Assembly (NCBI GenBank): GCA_022747635.1
Contig: JAKTNV010000003.1
Location: 14,688,911-14,752,910 of the forward strand
Origin: Hetaerina americana
Taxonomy: Eukaryota; Arthropoda; Insecta; Odonata; Calopterygidae
Direction of reading: 5' to 3'
DNA: 64,000 nucleotides
In this document: piece by piece, positions 11,691 through 21,948 of the stretch
Numbering within the stretch: position 1 is the first letter of the stretch
Layout of the letters: each line of letters starts with the position of its first letter
Notes under the pieces: model-generated
Database searches by the model: none
What the model was told of the DNA's origin: nothing
Seen by the model: the letters and a program-made list of their open reading frames with translations, nothing else
Program-made: the position numbers and the translations under genes

Positions 11691-12345
11691 GCGGGAAATT
11701 CCCCGGCGACCTCGTCAATGGTTCCCCTCGCACTTTCTCCCCCATCAACCCTTTAACCCCCTGTCGCATCCCTTTCTTCCCTCTCTCAGTTCATATCCTG
11801 CGCTTCGTCCCCCCCCCAACCCCTCTCACTCCCGCCTGCCCTTCTCCCACCCGCTCTCCCCTTGCACTGGCGCCGGGCGAAGGAGAGCCGCCGTGTCAGC
11901 GGGAAGGGTGAGAGGGGTTGCACGACGGGGGGAAAGAGGGGAGGAAGGAAGGCAAGGGGAGGATTGAGAGACCTTCCCCCGAGCAGGACGGCTCGACCTC
12001 GGTTTTGGAACGTTATCGTCTTAGCGGGTGGCATTGAAAACGGAAGTTTCCGATATGCTGTTTTTATATCTTTCCTTTGCAGATTTTACCCTAAGGTGGG
12101 AACTCTGCATGAACCACCATCGTCCGCTTCATTATCACAAATCCTTCACTGCAGTTTTTCCCTCATCTAACTCTCTCTCTTTCTCCGTGAACCCAGTTTT
12201 CAACCTTTCTTCGTTTCTTTTCCCATGCACTCCCTTATCGCAACGCTCGTCCACACTCAGTTTTCTTCCTTTCGCAATTACATTTACTTGCACATTTAAT
12301 TCATTTTTGTGCATTCTTTAATGCTTTTCCGTCACTGATCCCACC
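11691..12345. repeat. Strand-asymmetric tract
   Basis: C/T-rich DNA at about 11700-11865 changes to G/A-rich DNA at about 11875-11970 (gggggaaagaggggaggaag). After a short mixed stretch it becomes a T/C-rich segment at about 12160-12400. The ORFs over it are low-complexity. Confidence 0.7.
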
Positions 12346-13133
12346 CTTTAACCTTTTATTCCCTTCTATCTAAATTTTTCTCTCTAATTTAGTCCACCCA
12401 CACATATCCTTACGTCCTGGTGAAGTTAGTATTCATTTAGCAACTTGAATACGGTAAAACCAACGAATTTCATAGCTCTGAGTAGAAAAATCCATTAATT
12501 CGATGAAAATATTGAGGAATAGTAAGGGATTTGAACATTAATGAATCAGTCAACCGTTCTTTACCGACGTTACTAATTCAAATATCCGTTAGGCGAGCAA
12601 ACCCGCTCTCTGCGACGTAGGTTTTGGTGGCAATGAACGGATGACACCCAGGTTATCGGGTTGTTCCTGAATTGATCCTTTTGGATGAATAACGGTTCCG
12701 CTGGCCTTGCAGTCAGCATCTCAAGGTCAGAGTGACCTTCGGGGGAAATTACCAGCTAAGCCATTGCCGATGACATATTCTTTCCTCTCATCTGCCATAT
12801 GCACCCGCAGTTTATTCACGGATTTTAAATAATACAACGATTAATAGGCCTTCCCAAAACAGAATTCTACTTTTGTTAGCATAAATCTACCACATTAGAT
12901 TGTGTTTTTAATTTAACATGACACAACATCCTCTTCTACTTCTCAGATCTAAGTAACATGACGCAAAATATACTCAAATCCATACTAAATACTACAATAA
13001 CCCATTCTTTAGCCCGGCATACTTCCCATCTCCATCCAAAATTCCAGTTCTTTTTACCCTTCTACCTCGCTTCCATCGCATTCTCCGTTCTATCGTAATA
13101 GGGAGGAGAATGCTGTAAAACACCCCTTTCAGT
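12346..13133. other. AT-rich DNA, nothing recognised
   Basis: Apart from the receptor-like site at 12721-12738, no coding or repeat signature was identified. Confidence 0.5.
12721..12738. promoter_or_regulatory. Perfect IR3 nuclear-receptor palindrome
   Basis: The sequence tcaaggtcagagtgacctt contains AGGTCA, three bases, TGACCT. This is the full inverted-repeat-3 palindrome recognised by steroid-type nuclear receptors. The left half is also the extended half-site TCAAGGTCA, known as the monomer site of FTZ-F1/SF-1 and ERR receptors. No gene is recognised nearby, so function is unproven. Confidence 0.3.
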
Positions 13134-13740
13134 ATATTTATTTATATACACCCTACAAGCCACCGCCAGGATGTGTGGCAGGAGGTGAATACACACGGAA
13201 TAATTTTACCCGAACATGGTCCTACCGCAGTCGAACAATGTTATTAATATCCCCTATCGCTCAGTCAAAAATGATAAAGGCGAGTAACCAGCAGTTAGGA
13301 AAAGGTCAACTTATCAAATTTCTTCTTTCAACGCGTCCTCACTAATATATTCGGGTGGTAATCGCTCTTTTTCCAAAACTGTATCAGTATACACTCTTTT
13401 CAGTTTAATTCAAATTTCCAAGTGTCGCACCAACGTTGTAAAGCATTAAGGTCATCTGACAAAGCTGTGTATCCTCAGGATCACGGATATCACGGTAAAC
13501 CATTGTATTGTTGGCAAATAAACGTACCTTACTAGTGACTACGGAGTTAATGTAATTAATGTAAAGTAGGAATTAAAGAGGTCCATGACCCTGGGGAACA
13601 CCTGAAGTAACCTCTACTAAATTTGAGCTAACTCCAATTTCATTACTTTTTAAACTCGACCATTCAAAAAGTCTTCAAACCAACCCCCGATATTTTCATC
13701 TATTATTATTTTATCTTCAGGACATTATCGTTAATCGAAG
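13134..13740 (-). pseudogene. LINE reverse transcriptase fragment with 3' tail
   Basis: On the minus strand, conserved reverse-transcriptase blocks read GWFEDFLNGRV (about 13690), then TSGVPQGHGPL (GVPQG at 13588-13602) and FLLYINYINSVVTSKVRLFA. NNTMVYRDIRDPEDTQLCQ follows. GVPQGSVLGPLLF and FADD are hallmarks of jockey/CR1-type non-LTR retrotransposons. Here the catalytic FADD reads FANN at 13507-13521, so both metal-binding Asp residues are lost. A stop follows GPL and further frame breaks occur. The minus strand then runs to a GC-rich 3' tail, ctgccacacatcctggcggt, at about 13145-13170, ending in an ATAAATA-rich stretch. This is a dead 5'-truncated or fragmented copy. The clade assignment (jockey/CR1-like) is an inference from motifs. 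Confidence 0.82.
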
Positions 13741-14092
13741 CTCAGGCAACATGCGTTCTTTAGGCGGGCACTAATGGAATACACAAGGAATGAGGAAGAA
13801 ACAAAAACCGCTAATGATAAACGAAAACGAAAGACCAAAAGACCAACATAACAAAACATAGACTAACACTTCAAGCGTCAAAATAAAAACGTCCACCAAA
13901 TAACGCGCGAAAACCCTAAAGTATCAAAAATCGATAACCAACAACAAGAACCTTACATTAGTACCCTGATTAAAATGTCACCCTTAGGAGCACACCTGTG
14001 AAGCAATGCTCAACGGCGGCCAGAAAGAATATAACTATTTCCCATATTTTAGAATCCGTAGATGCCTCTATTCCCATCTGCGGGTCAGGCAA
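13741..14092. other. A-rich stretch, nothing firm
   Basis: A-rich on the + strand, with repeated cgaaaacgaaagaccaaaag-like runs. It may belong to the upstream part of the minus-strand LINE, but no protein motif could be read. Confidence 0.4.
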
Positions 14093-14395
14093 ACGGGGGA
14101 TCGAGATGGTGTAGATGCTAATGTACTGGCTTCCCACCCGGCCGGGTTCAAATCCCGGCGGTGTCGAATATTTTTCAGTGGTATCTCGATCCCTACTTTA
14201 GGTGCTTTGTGGAGGGCACTTTGAGTGAGTACGCCGTCCGTCGGATGGGACGTTAAGCTGCGGACCCCTGGGCGACTTTTGTAAAGAGTAGGCTAATGCC
14301 GACGCCGAGTTTCTCTCCACCCTTTATCCTTTACTGTCCATCCCCTATGGCGCAAATGACCTCAGTTGTCGGTCGCCTTCCCCAAATACTACTAC
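14093..14395 (+). repeat. tRNA-derived SINE, family A (full-length copy)
   Basis: It starts at cgggggatcgagatggtg and carries a tRNA-like head with a near-perfect Pol III B box (gggttcaaatcccgg at about 14145). The body includes ccgtccgtcggatgggacg and gtaaagagtaggctaatg, and it ends ctcagttgtcggtcgcc followed by an actactact tail. A second complete copy lies at 55783-56090 (-) and a 3' fragment at 9443-9488 (-). The two long copies are clearly alike over the whole length of about 300 bp. Such elements are transcribed by Pol III and mobilised by LINE enzymes. A 72-codon ORF across it is a by-product. Confidence 0.9.
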
Positions 14396-14642
14396 TTTTA
14401 CCATGTTCCCAAACTTTGCTGAAATTCGCTCATCTTTCTTCAATTTTCGGATAAACACCCTCTTTTGAAAGCAGGAAGTGTATGGCAAATATGGGAAAGA
14501 TAAGCAGGTAACCAGTGGACAGATTGGATGGTCGAAATACGGGGTTGTTCACACCCTGATATAGAAATTTCCCGTTCTTCGGGTCCTCGGTGTACTGCGA
14601 GGGGGGAAACCTCCCCCATTAGTTCCCAAACCCTACCCCCTT

Positions 14643-14859
14643 CTTGCAGTATCGGAGGGAATTCCTACACCATAAGCAGAATGTGTACGGCTATAACATG
14701 GACCCCGTGCGGCCAGCACGTAGTAAGGAGCAGGCGAGCGTGAAATCCGCGCAACTCCATCCGTCATACGATAGGAGCCATCTACTACGTAGGTTAAGTG
14801 ACAGACTCCCGAAGATGCTTTCGAAGGACAAAAACCAGAAAACTTTTATCTCCGGCTAA
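14643..14859 (+). other. Possible terminal coding exon
   Basis: A pyrimidine-rich stretch, accctacccccttcttgcag, forms a good splice acceptor ending at about 14648. It opens a frame of about 70 codons to a TAA at 14857-14859. The peptide starts YRREFLHHKQNVYGYN and continues DPVRPARSKEQASVKSAQLH before ending KTFISG. It is mixed and charged, not low-complexity, unlike the tract-encoded ORFs. I recognise no family, no upstream partner exon is identified, and no polyadenylation signal was sought systematically. It may equally be part of an undescribed repeat. Confidence 0.2.
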
Positions 14860-15129
14860 TAGGTGGACTCCCGGCTGGACGAAGGGTTTCCTATTTCCTA
14901 GGGAGGGATTTCCTAGAATGCCTCGTGGCTCCTCTGTTTCATTATCAGTTGCCTATTTGCATTAACCTCTGCTCTAATGAATAAGCAGTCTTCGTCCCAA
15001 TGGGGTAACTCGTTCCTCCCCTGCCGCTCTCCCTAGATATGCGGGTAGGGTGAATTATCTTCTTGGCGGCGTTCTCTGTTAGCTGCTGCCAAAGTTACTT
15101 GAACCATTACAAACAGGAAAAATAATTAA

Positions 15130-15372
15130 GTACCGCGACCTCTTGACCCCCTTCCTTCTTACATATTGCAAAATTCATTAAAAATGTTTCCCTCGTTAAA
15201 AACCTTAGGATTTTACCCAGCAACAGTCTGTTGAAGGAAGGTTGAAGTCACCTCCAACTTTAATGTCACTTTTTGTGTTGTTGCCTATAAAATGAGTTAT
15301 TTGGTCATTTAAAACCTCTTTTGGATCTGAAGTAAAATTGGGTGGCCTGTAAAATGAGCATACGTGCATTTT
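15130..15372 (-). pseudogene. LINE APE-type endonuclease fragment
   Basis: Reading the minus strand from 15372 gives CSFYRPPNFTSDPKEVLNDQ and then KSDIKVGGDFNLPSTDC. A stop (TAA) follows WVKS. FYRPP and GGDFN are signature motifs of the apurinic/apyrimidinic endonuclease domain that nicks target DNA for non-LTR retrotransposons. Both flanks lose the frame. It lies in opposite orientation to the reverse-transcriptase fragment that starts 80 bp to the right. It is in the same orientation as, and upstream of, the minus-strand RT fragment at 13134-13740, so it could be a piece of either element. Confidence 0.82.
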
Positions 15373-15439
15373 TTCTTGTTATTTCTCTCCAACAAACGTA
15401 GAATCGGTAAAATACTTCTAAATTCTAAATCGGTAAAAT

Positions 15440-16035
15440 ACTAAATAAAGGATATGTCCTGGGGAAAACATACTCGTAACATTCGGGGAATAGCCAATAA
15501 AAAGTTAGGATCCATAAAAAGGATACTGGAGCATTTTAATGAGAGGGTCAAGAAGGTATGCTATTTCACGTTAGTTAGACCACACCTTGAGTATGCTGGG
15601 GGTACATGGAAACCTCAAGAGGTAGGCTTAATTTTGGAACTAGATCGTGTGCAACGTAGAGCGGCTAGATTTGTGAAATGTGGTTATGAACAAGGTATCA
15701 GTGCCATGACACTATTGGAAGAATTAGGATGGGAGCCACTAGTTGACCGTAGGTTTAAAAAAATGCTATGCAAATGTTAAATTTCCTGAATAAGTTCCAG
15801 GCAGGTTACTTATGTGAGGATATTGAAGGCATATTACAGACCACGACTTATTATGGTACATTGTGCGTTTGCATGTGTGTGGGTTGTAAGGGTTTTTGCA
15901 TTGATTTATAAGATGTTTTTTTGTGGATTGTATAAATTTGTGGCTTTTAAATGCGGGTTTTTGTCTTTATTACTGGTGGTGCCCAAACACCCCCCGCCAC
16001 ACGCCCTTCCGGCGGCCTTCGGGGTATCAAGTAGA
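15440..16035 (+). pseudogene. LINE reverse transcriptase C-terminal region plus 3' UTR
   Basis: The 108-codon ORF from 15454 reads DMSWGKHTRNIRGIANKKLG, then VCYFTLVRPHLEYAGGTW and LDRVQRRAARFVKCGYEQG. It ends with LLEELGWEPLVDRRFKKML at 15780. The TLVRPxLEY, VQRRAARFV and LGWxxL blocks mark the thumb/C-terminal region of a jockey/CR1-like reverse transcriptase. No start codon is expected here, since the fragment is 5'-truncated. A T-rich 3' UTR follows and ends in a GC-rich tail (cccgccacacgcccttccgg, about 15990-16010) and gtagatgtagat. The same tail occurs near 13.15, 16.4 and 21.98 kb. Confidence 0.87.
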
Positions 16036-16379
16036 TGTAGATCAGATAACGAGCGTAAAATAAGGAAGAAAGAGTAGACCGGATGGATAGAAAAATGTAA
16101 TATTTTCCTCGTTCCCTTTAGAGATCAAAATAGATATGATAGCACATCGCGTGGGAGATAATTAGAATTGGCAGTGCATGTATATTGTAGATATTCTGCA
16201 AGCTATTTTTCTTTATTTAATAGACCCATGGTTTTAACAGTTCTACCCCATTATATATGGAATATATGTGTCATGTTATTGAATCATGCTGCATGCTAGT
16301 ACTTTCTTTCGTGTGATTAACTTTTTTCGAGTGGATGATCAAAGTTATACTCGCATAGATGTGATATGATAGGGATTGT

Positions 16380-16446
16380 TCTGGCACCTAACATCCCCCG
16401 ACACGCCCTTGCGGCGGCTTGAGGGTCATTGTGTAGATGTAGATGA
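16380..16446 (+). repeat. 3' tail of the same LINE family
   Basis: The tail cgacacgcccttgcggcggc followed by ttgagggtcattgtgtagat closely matches the 3' end of the element at 15440-16035. About 350 bp separates the two tails. The sequence upstream (16240-16380) could be the diverged 3' UTR. No coding remnant was read. Confidence 0.7.
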
Positions 16447-16589
16447 AGTACACATATTTAACTCATACTCACCGGAGTTGAATGACGCTCATATTCTACA
16501 TATATTCTCAAGCACCATATCTGCGTATGCCTCGCTAGTTTTAATCAATGTTCATATCAGTAATGGAGAAAATGTAGCCATAAGCTACC

Positions 16590-17000
16590 GTTCGAGATGC
16601 CGACTGGGGGACGTGTCGAAACTTGTTTCCGCTCTCCGCGCGGACGCCGAGGAAGGGAGTCGTCACGATTCCTGCCGAGTGTTGGGGGAAGGAGGCAGAG
16701 GTCACGGAGGAGATGTGAGCGACGGGAGGGGGCAAGATGGGAGTGGGATATTCAGATTGGTACGAAGTGGGTATGGTGGACGAACGGGACGTAGGAGGAT
16801 AGGAGAGGAAGAGGCGGGAGAGAGGGGGGAGGTGTGCAAATTGCTTCGCCGCCGCCGACATCAAGGGGTCCCGCTGCCGAAGAGGGGGGTGCGGTTACCT
16901 CGTCGGCGGGGGCCAAAGTACGTTCCGCCCAATTGTCGGCGCGGACGATTCACGCGGACGTCAAAGGTCCGAATCAATTCGCGAGAGCACATGACTTAAT
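16590..17000. other. CpG-rich island, no gene recognised
   Basis: GC-rich with many CpGs, including ctccgcgcggacgccgagga and gtcggcgcggacgattcacg. A 207-codon + ORF spans 16376-16999, but its first third lies inside the LINE tail and its remainder is Arg/Gly-rich with overlapping ORFs on both strands. I do not call it a CDS. Promoter or exon function is possible but unsupported. Confidence 0.4.
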
Positions 17001-18150
17001 GGTTTCGGGAGGTCGTGTTCCCCATTCGAAGGGCCGTGCAAATGTTCTCAACCAATCAGGATTGACGTCCATAAAGATTCGCCAGCTGTCGTGATGAGGG
17101 AGCACGGAGTAATCTTTGCTAGCTCAGTTGTTAATAATCATCAACAGACACGTGTTTCATACAGAGTGCTCCCCGAGTTAAGAATGTCCTCCCTAACTGC
17201 ATGCGCTACCGCACGAATGGACGGCGAAATTCAAGATTGGGGACATCTACGTACATGCGCACATGATGGCGTTTAACGGTGGGCGAAAGGCGGTAATGGC
17301 GGACGGAAGGTGTCACAGTGGAGATATTTCCGACGCGGAAAACTAGCCTAAGCGCGGTGCATAAATGGAAGGGGGACATGAGAACGAATAAAGATATAAT
17401 TGTAGTTTTCATCAATGATTAATTGTAATGCAAAACATTCTGCACATCAAATTCATTAGTTTGCGAGATGATTTGTTTTTTGGCTGCTATAATTTCACTT
17501 CTCAAATTTTTCTCAGCTGCACCACTTAAAATATTCGACGTTTTCAGTGCGTTTTTTTTACTTCAGCATACTGCTTAAAGTTTCCACATCCCCTATCTCT
17601 ACATTGGATCGACAGGGCACTCATTTTACTAAAATATTTCTAAGTCTGCCATTATGATTCCACGTCCAATTAGCGGGAAGCTTTTGGGAACAACTGCACC
17701 GCTGAGGATGAGTTGTTTCATATTTTGCCAATTTTCACCATCTTTTTACGCAATATTTTACTCCATTTCGCCGTATCTAGATTGTAAAGGATATATCCAG
17801 GCAATAAATTTTCACAAAATGTATTTAAATGTGCAAATGCCAATAAAGAATTCAAAGGAAAACCTAAATTGACGGAGTTTTATCCAAGGAACAATTGCTA
17901 GGAAAATAATGCGCTCCAACTGCGAGATCAGGAATGTGCGAGGGCGGCCACACCGTCACTTCCCCGCGGGGCAACTGATCGATTGAAACGCTCCGATAAG
18001 AGGTCGTGCTTCCCGTCCCCATAAATGACACAAAACGCCCCTAAACATCGCGACTAGCCAAGTCCCCAAAGGAGTTGGCGGCGACCGAACGGGAAAGAGC
18101 CGCTGCCCACAGCACCTGGCCATTGAATCCCAAGGAGTTAAATCTCCTCC
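17001..18150. other. Mixed to AT-rich DNA, nothing recognised
   Basis: The 60-86-codon ORFs here have no recognisable motif, and no repeat family seen elsewhere in the window was found. Confidence 0.45.
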
Positions 18151-19020
18151 CCACCCCATTCCACCCTGACGCTCCCAAGTTTAGCTTCTCTTCCCCCCCC
18201 TTTAATCTTCCAGGGAGCTATAGTAGTATAACCTCCGCCCTCTTCCATTCTCCCCCCCGCCCCGGACTCCCGCTTCAGAAACAAAGGGACATCACAAGAG
18301 CTAGCGCACACTGAGACGGAATGATTTGGGGCAGGGCAGTAAAATGCAAGGGATTGAAGGCGGCTTGGGAGGGAAGAGGCGGTCGAGCAGGTTGTCTCGT
18401 GTGTACACGGAGGGCGGAAGGGAAAGAGGAGAGGGGTGGTGGGTGTGGTGGCGCAGTGGGGCCGCCGCCACGAGGGTCAAGCGAAAGGCGCCCCCGACCC
18501 CCACCATTCTGCATCCTCCCTCGCAGTCCCCCACCCCTTTCTCCCATCGCCCCGCCCCTCTCGCTCCCTCCCGACCCCTGCGAGGGGGTGGGGATAGTTT
18601 CGAGTATAAAGGAGGCAAGATTAAAAGGGCGAAGGGAGTGAGCGGGGGGAGGGGGAGGGTGGAAACGAGCGGGCACACACTGACCCCGGGTGTCCTCCTC
18701 CGACAACCCCAGCCTCCCTCTTCGACCCTCCTTGAACTATCCCGCCCTCCCTCTTGAATCATTCCTCCCGCCGCCTCCCTCGTTGGGTGGCCCTGCGGAT
18801 GACGGCGACACAAAAGAGGTTCGGGATGGGGAGAGGCGCGGGGAGGAAGCGCGACGCTCGGGGAGGTCGGGAGAGGAGGACGTTGAAAGGGAGAATCGGG
18901 GGGTGGGTGTCGAGGCGTGCGGTGCGTGCGTGCGTGTGGGTGTTTGTCGGGAAGGGTTGACTGGGGAGAGGGGGTGGGGGAGGAAATAATGTGGGAGGGG
19001 AGGGAGAAGGAGATTTCCGA
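18151..19020. repeat. Alternating C-rich/G-rich block tract
   Basis: Blocks of roughly 80-200 bp alternate in strand bias: C/T-rich at about 18150-18270, G-rich at about 18360-18460, C-rich at about 18480-18590. G-rich (18590-18670), C-rich (18680-18790) and G/A-rich (18800-19020) blocks follow. The bias changes sign at least five times in under 1 kb. ORFs as long as 278 codons (minus, 18301-19137) run through it, but their products are Pro/Arg/Ser/Gly-rich and overlap ORFs in four other frames, so they are composition artefacts until proven otherwise. Confidence 0.82.
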
Positions 19021-19796
19021 CCGAGGGACGACGCTTCGTCGCCTCTGGTAATTTGAGGTTATTCTCGCAAGGATCTCTCTGCCCCCTTCCCATCGCCCCA
19101 TCTTCGTATTCTCACTCCCCTTTGCCAAAATCACCACGCAAGATAACGCGTCGGGATGGAGAATGCATGTCGATTATGCATGTGCTTACATATTCGAAAT
19201 GGGTGAGTGGGAGAGGGTGATCGCCCCATTCCGACTTCCACGCAACATAACGAGAAATACTACCGGGAACCAAGCAGGCTGGAAGGATTCGAAAACGGAT
19301 AATATGACGGGGCATGAAGGGCCAGGAAATATTTTTATCATAGAATTCTAAAGACTTGGGCGATTCTCCAAGAGAGATTTGTTTTCGGCTGAAGTATTAA
19401 CCGGCGGAAATTATTCAATGGGCGATGTGCCGGGCTGCTATCGCTAGGAATATTGATATGAAAATATAGGGAAAGGGGGGGCACTTTACGCTACAATGAT
19501 GGGTGGAAATAACTAAAAGTTTTTTGGCACAATACTACAGAGAAGAATTTATTTCAGATGCAATGAAGAATAGAAATTTACCACTAGAAAATAAATTCCG
19601 TTTGACGAGCATCCAGAGTGTCCAAATTGGATGTTAAGATACCGAAACAGGAGGAATTTCACTAATATTTCTGATATTGCTATACAAAATTAATGTTTTT
19701 ATGTACAGATACCTAGTACCGTTCTCTAGCTCTTTGTGCACACGCCTTTCGTCAAAGCACCACGGGAATTTTACCACACCAAATTATGTGCGAATA

Positions 19797-19925
19797 CAAC
19801 ATATCCCACTGTATTATTATTATTTGTAAAATACCCGTTTTGGTAAGTTTTTGGTGGACACGAGCAACCAAACGGTACAGCGACAATTCCCTTGTCTCTC
19901 TTGTTTCTCTCCACGTAATTATCCC
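19797..19925 (-). repeat. RTE/BovB-like LINE 3' end
   Basis: On the minus strand the sequence encodes RETRELSLYRLVARVHQKL, in the nucleotide context gggaattgtcgctgtaccgt followed by ttggttgctcgtg, and ends in an AAT-type tail. The same ending occurs at 43834-44022 (-), 45848-45938 (+) and 49213-49280 (+), and in more diverged form at 23625-23860 (-). Only the terminal about 130 bp of the element is present. The 78-codon ORF over it is not a host gene. Confidence 0.78.
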
Positions 19926-20271
19926 AATGTATAATGAACGATAATTTATAGTTTCAGAAACAGATATCCGATTGAAATCACCCCACATCGACCACCCAAC
20001 AATTTGGAATCAGAATCGTCACCGTCTAAAGTTACAAAAAATATATCAATGATAATAACTGGTAGAGGTTTTTCAAGGCCGAGTATATTAGAATAGTGCC
20101 ATGTTCAAAGTATTTTAAGTCATTTTCAAAGAATTAAAATTTAAAAGATGGAGGTGTTCAATAAGCTCGTAATTTGACGTTCAGTCATTCTACGCGTCTG
20201 AAGTTTTATTCAGCTTATTTTGACATGCAACGATTCTCTTGGCATTTCGACAATATTTTTCAGGATTTCTT

Positions 20272-20284
20272 CTGACCTTGACCT
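20272..20284. promoter_or_regulatory. Directly repeated AGGTCA half-sites (DR0)
   Basis: The + strand reads ctgaccttgacct, so the minus strand has AGGTCAAGGTCA, two half-sites with no spacer. The second is preceded by TCA, giving the extended TCAAGGTCA site of FTZ-F1/SF-1 and ERR-type receptors. No gene is recognised nearby. Confidence 0.25.
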
Positions 20285-21090
20285 GTCAATTGTTCAGCTG
20301 AATTTTTGATTTTAGGTACAGACATACCAAGTGAGCTATCTAATTTTATTGCCACTAATGTTTTACAGGCAAATTAATTATTATCTATTCTAGGCTATCG
20401 GATATAGGAGGTTTTGGTGGGCATAAAAGACTAACGAGTTCTACACTTCCAAACCTTGTCTAACCATTTCAATACTTCGTCTCTCTCACTCGTCTCTCTC
20501 ACACTCTCCTTCGTCTCGGCATACCTCTCTACCTCCCTTCATTACGTCCAGTTTACAGAAGGATCCAAAATACTCTCTACTCCGGATTAAGCCATTATAA
20601 GTGTTTCTAAAAGGAAGGGCACTTCAATTAGTAACTACCTACTAACTACTAGTAAGTATAGATGAAGTAAGTTTTTCAATAAAGGATTTAAAAAAATAGA
20701 AACCCTATTTCATTTTCATTGTCGTGAAAAGCGTAGAGAATTCGTAAGGAGATGTTTTTTTCATTTAGACCAGATTCTTTCTCTGTGGTCACACAACATT
20801 TTTGGTGACCAAATTATGAATTGTTAAGCGGTGGGTCCATCCTTAAGATAGAGAGATTTTATTATTCTTACTTTGTGCAAATACCTGGCAAAGTTCACTG
20901 AGGTAACTCGAGAGTTCTACTCGGACTTGCTGTTTCTCCTAACTGTGAGTATTTTTTTCATGCATGGTCACATACCACATGCGAGCACAGCGTGCTTACT
21001 TCCTGAATAGGCAATTCAAAAATCCCACATTTCTCGCTTCGGGGCACTTCGTGGAGAAGGGTCGGTGGGTCGCACTTGAGAAGTGTTAAC

Positions 21091-21600
21091 GAGTCTGCGT
21101 GGGGTGCGGGCCCGCGGGGTTCCGAGGATGAGGAGGCTGCCGGCAGAGGTGCGAGGGTGTCGCCAGGGAGAGAGCTGGTGGAGGGAGGGAGAAGGGGGGA
21201 GGGGTGGTGGAAGGGAAATTAGCACGTGGCCATTTCTGTGAATTATGCCGCCCGGGAACAGCTTTTCCCTTTCTCTCTCGGCATCTCCCCGCATGCTGCC
21301 TGCTCACGGACACACACTCGCGGCGGCCCCAGTGTCGGTGTTTTGCCCCGAGAGTTGAGGGAGGGAGGGCGGGCGGGGTGGGGGAGGAAGGGGGCTAATT
21401 GAATAAATTATTTCCCGGCCGTGGGTCGAGGTGAGGAATTAGAAAATACGCCGACCTCCACCGTGTAGCCGCAACACCTCCCGTCCGAACCCGAATTCCA
21501 CCCTTAGTCTCTCTCTCTCTCCCTCCCTTGAAAATCACGGACGACAAAAAGCTAACCCCTCCGCTGGGGAGGACCCTCGAGGTTAATGACTTGTGTATTT
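21091..21600. other. GC-rich, CpG-bearing tract
   Basis: This mixes CpG-rich DNA (cggcggccccagtgtcggtg) with short G/A-rich blocks at about 21165-21215 and 21355-21395 and a C/T-rich block at about 21505-21530. ORFs of 64-92 codons are Pro/Arg/Ser-rich on both strands. No gene is recognised. Confidence 0.45.
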
Positions 21601-21948
21601 GGCCGTGGAATGTATACGAGGAAAGATAATCAGCACTACTTTCCAAAGACTACCAAAAGTTACGCGGTGATATGCATATCCTTACAGTATATCTCCTTAT
21701 ATACGCTAGACAAAATCGCACGAATAACTCAGCAGGACTTAAATTTTAAATGTAAACAATCAATATTTTCCATTTGAAGAAGTAGGTACATTTTAACAAG
21801 CATACAAAGTAATTCCCATGCTTTCTCCTCGATGATTCATTAACTCTACACCATAGTTCTCACTACATACATCAAAGGTATACCATTCGTCAGTTTAATT
21901 TTATAAGATATTTTAATTAGATGACATTTTTCCCAGTTGAAAACTTTT

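Larger units (their letters stand above)
19021..21090. other. AT-rich DNA with little recognised
   Basis: It holds an RTE 3' end (19797-19925) and a receptor-like site (20272-20284), listed separately. The minus strand of about 20400-20560 ends in a phrase reminiscent of the RTE tail (cccaccaaaacctcc), but the match is too weak to annotate. Otherwise nothing is seen. Confidence 0.45.

Noticed and set aside
18301..19137. 278-codon minus ORF, the longest in the window
   Set aside because: It runs through alternating C-rich and G-rich blocks, with low-complexity product and overlapping ORFs in four frames; no motif or splice support.
20400..20560. RTE 3' end on the minus strand
   Set aside because: Only a short phrase resembles the shared tail; the rest does not align with the other copies.
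20894..20944. Possible + exon ending at ctaact/gtgagtat
   Set aside because: One open frame of 17 codons, but the acceptor is poor and equivalents arise by chance; not listed.
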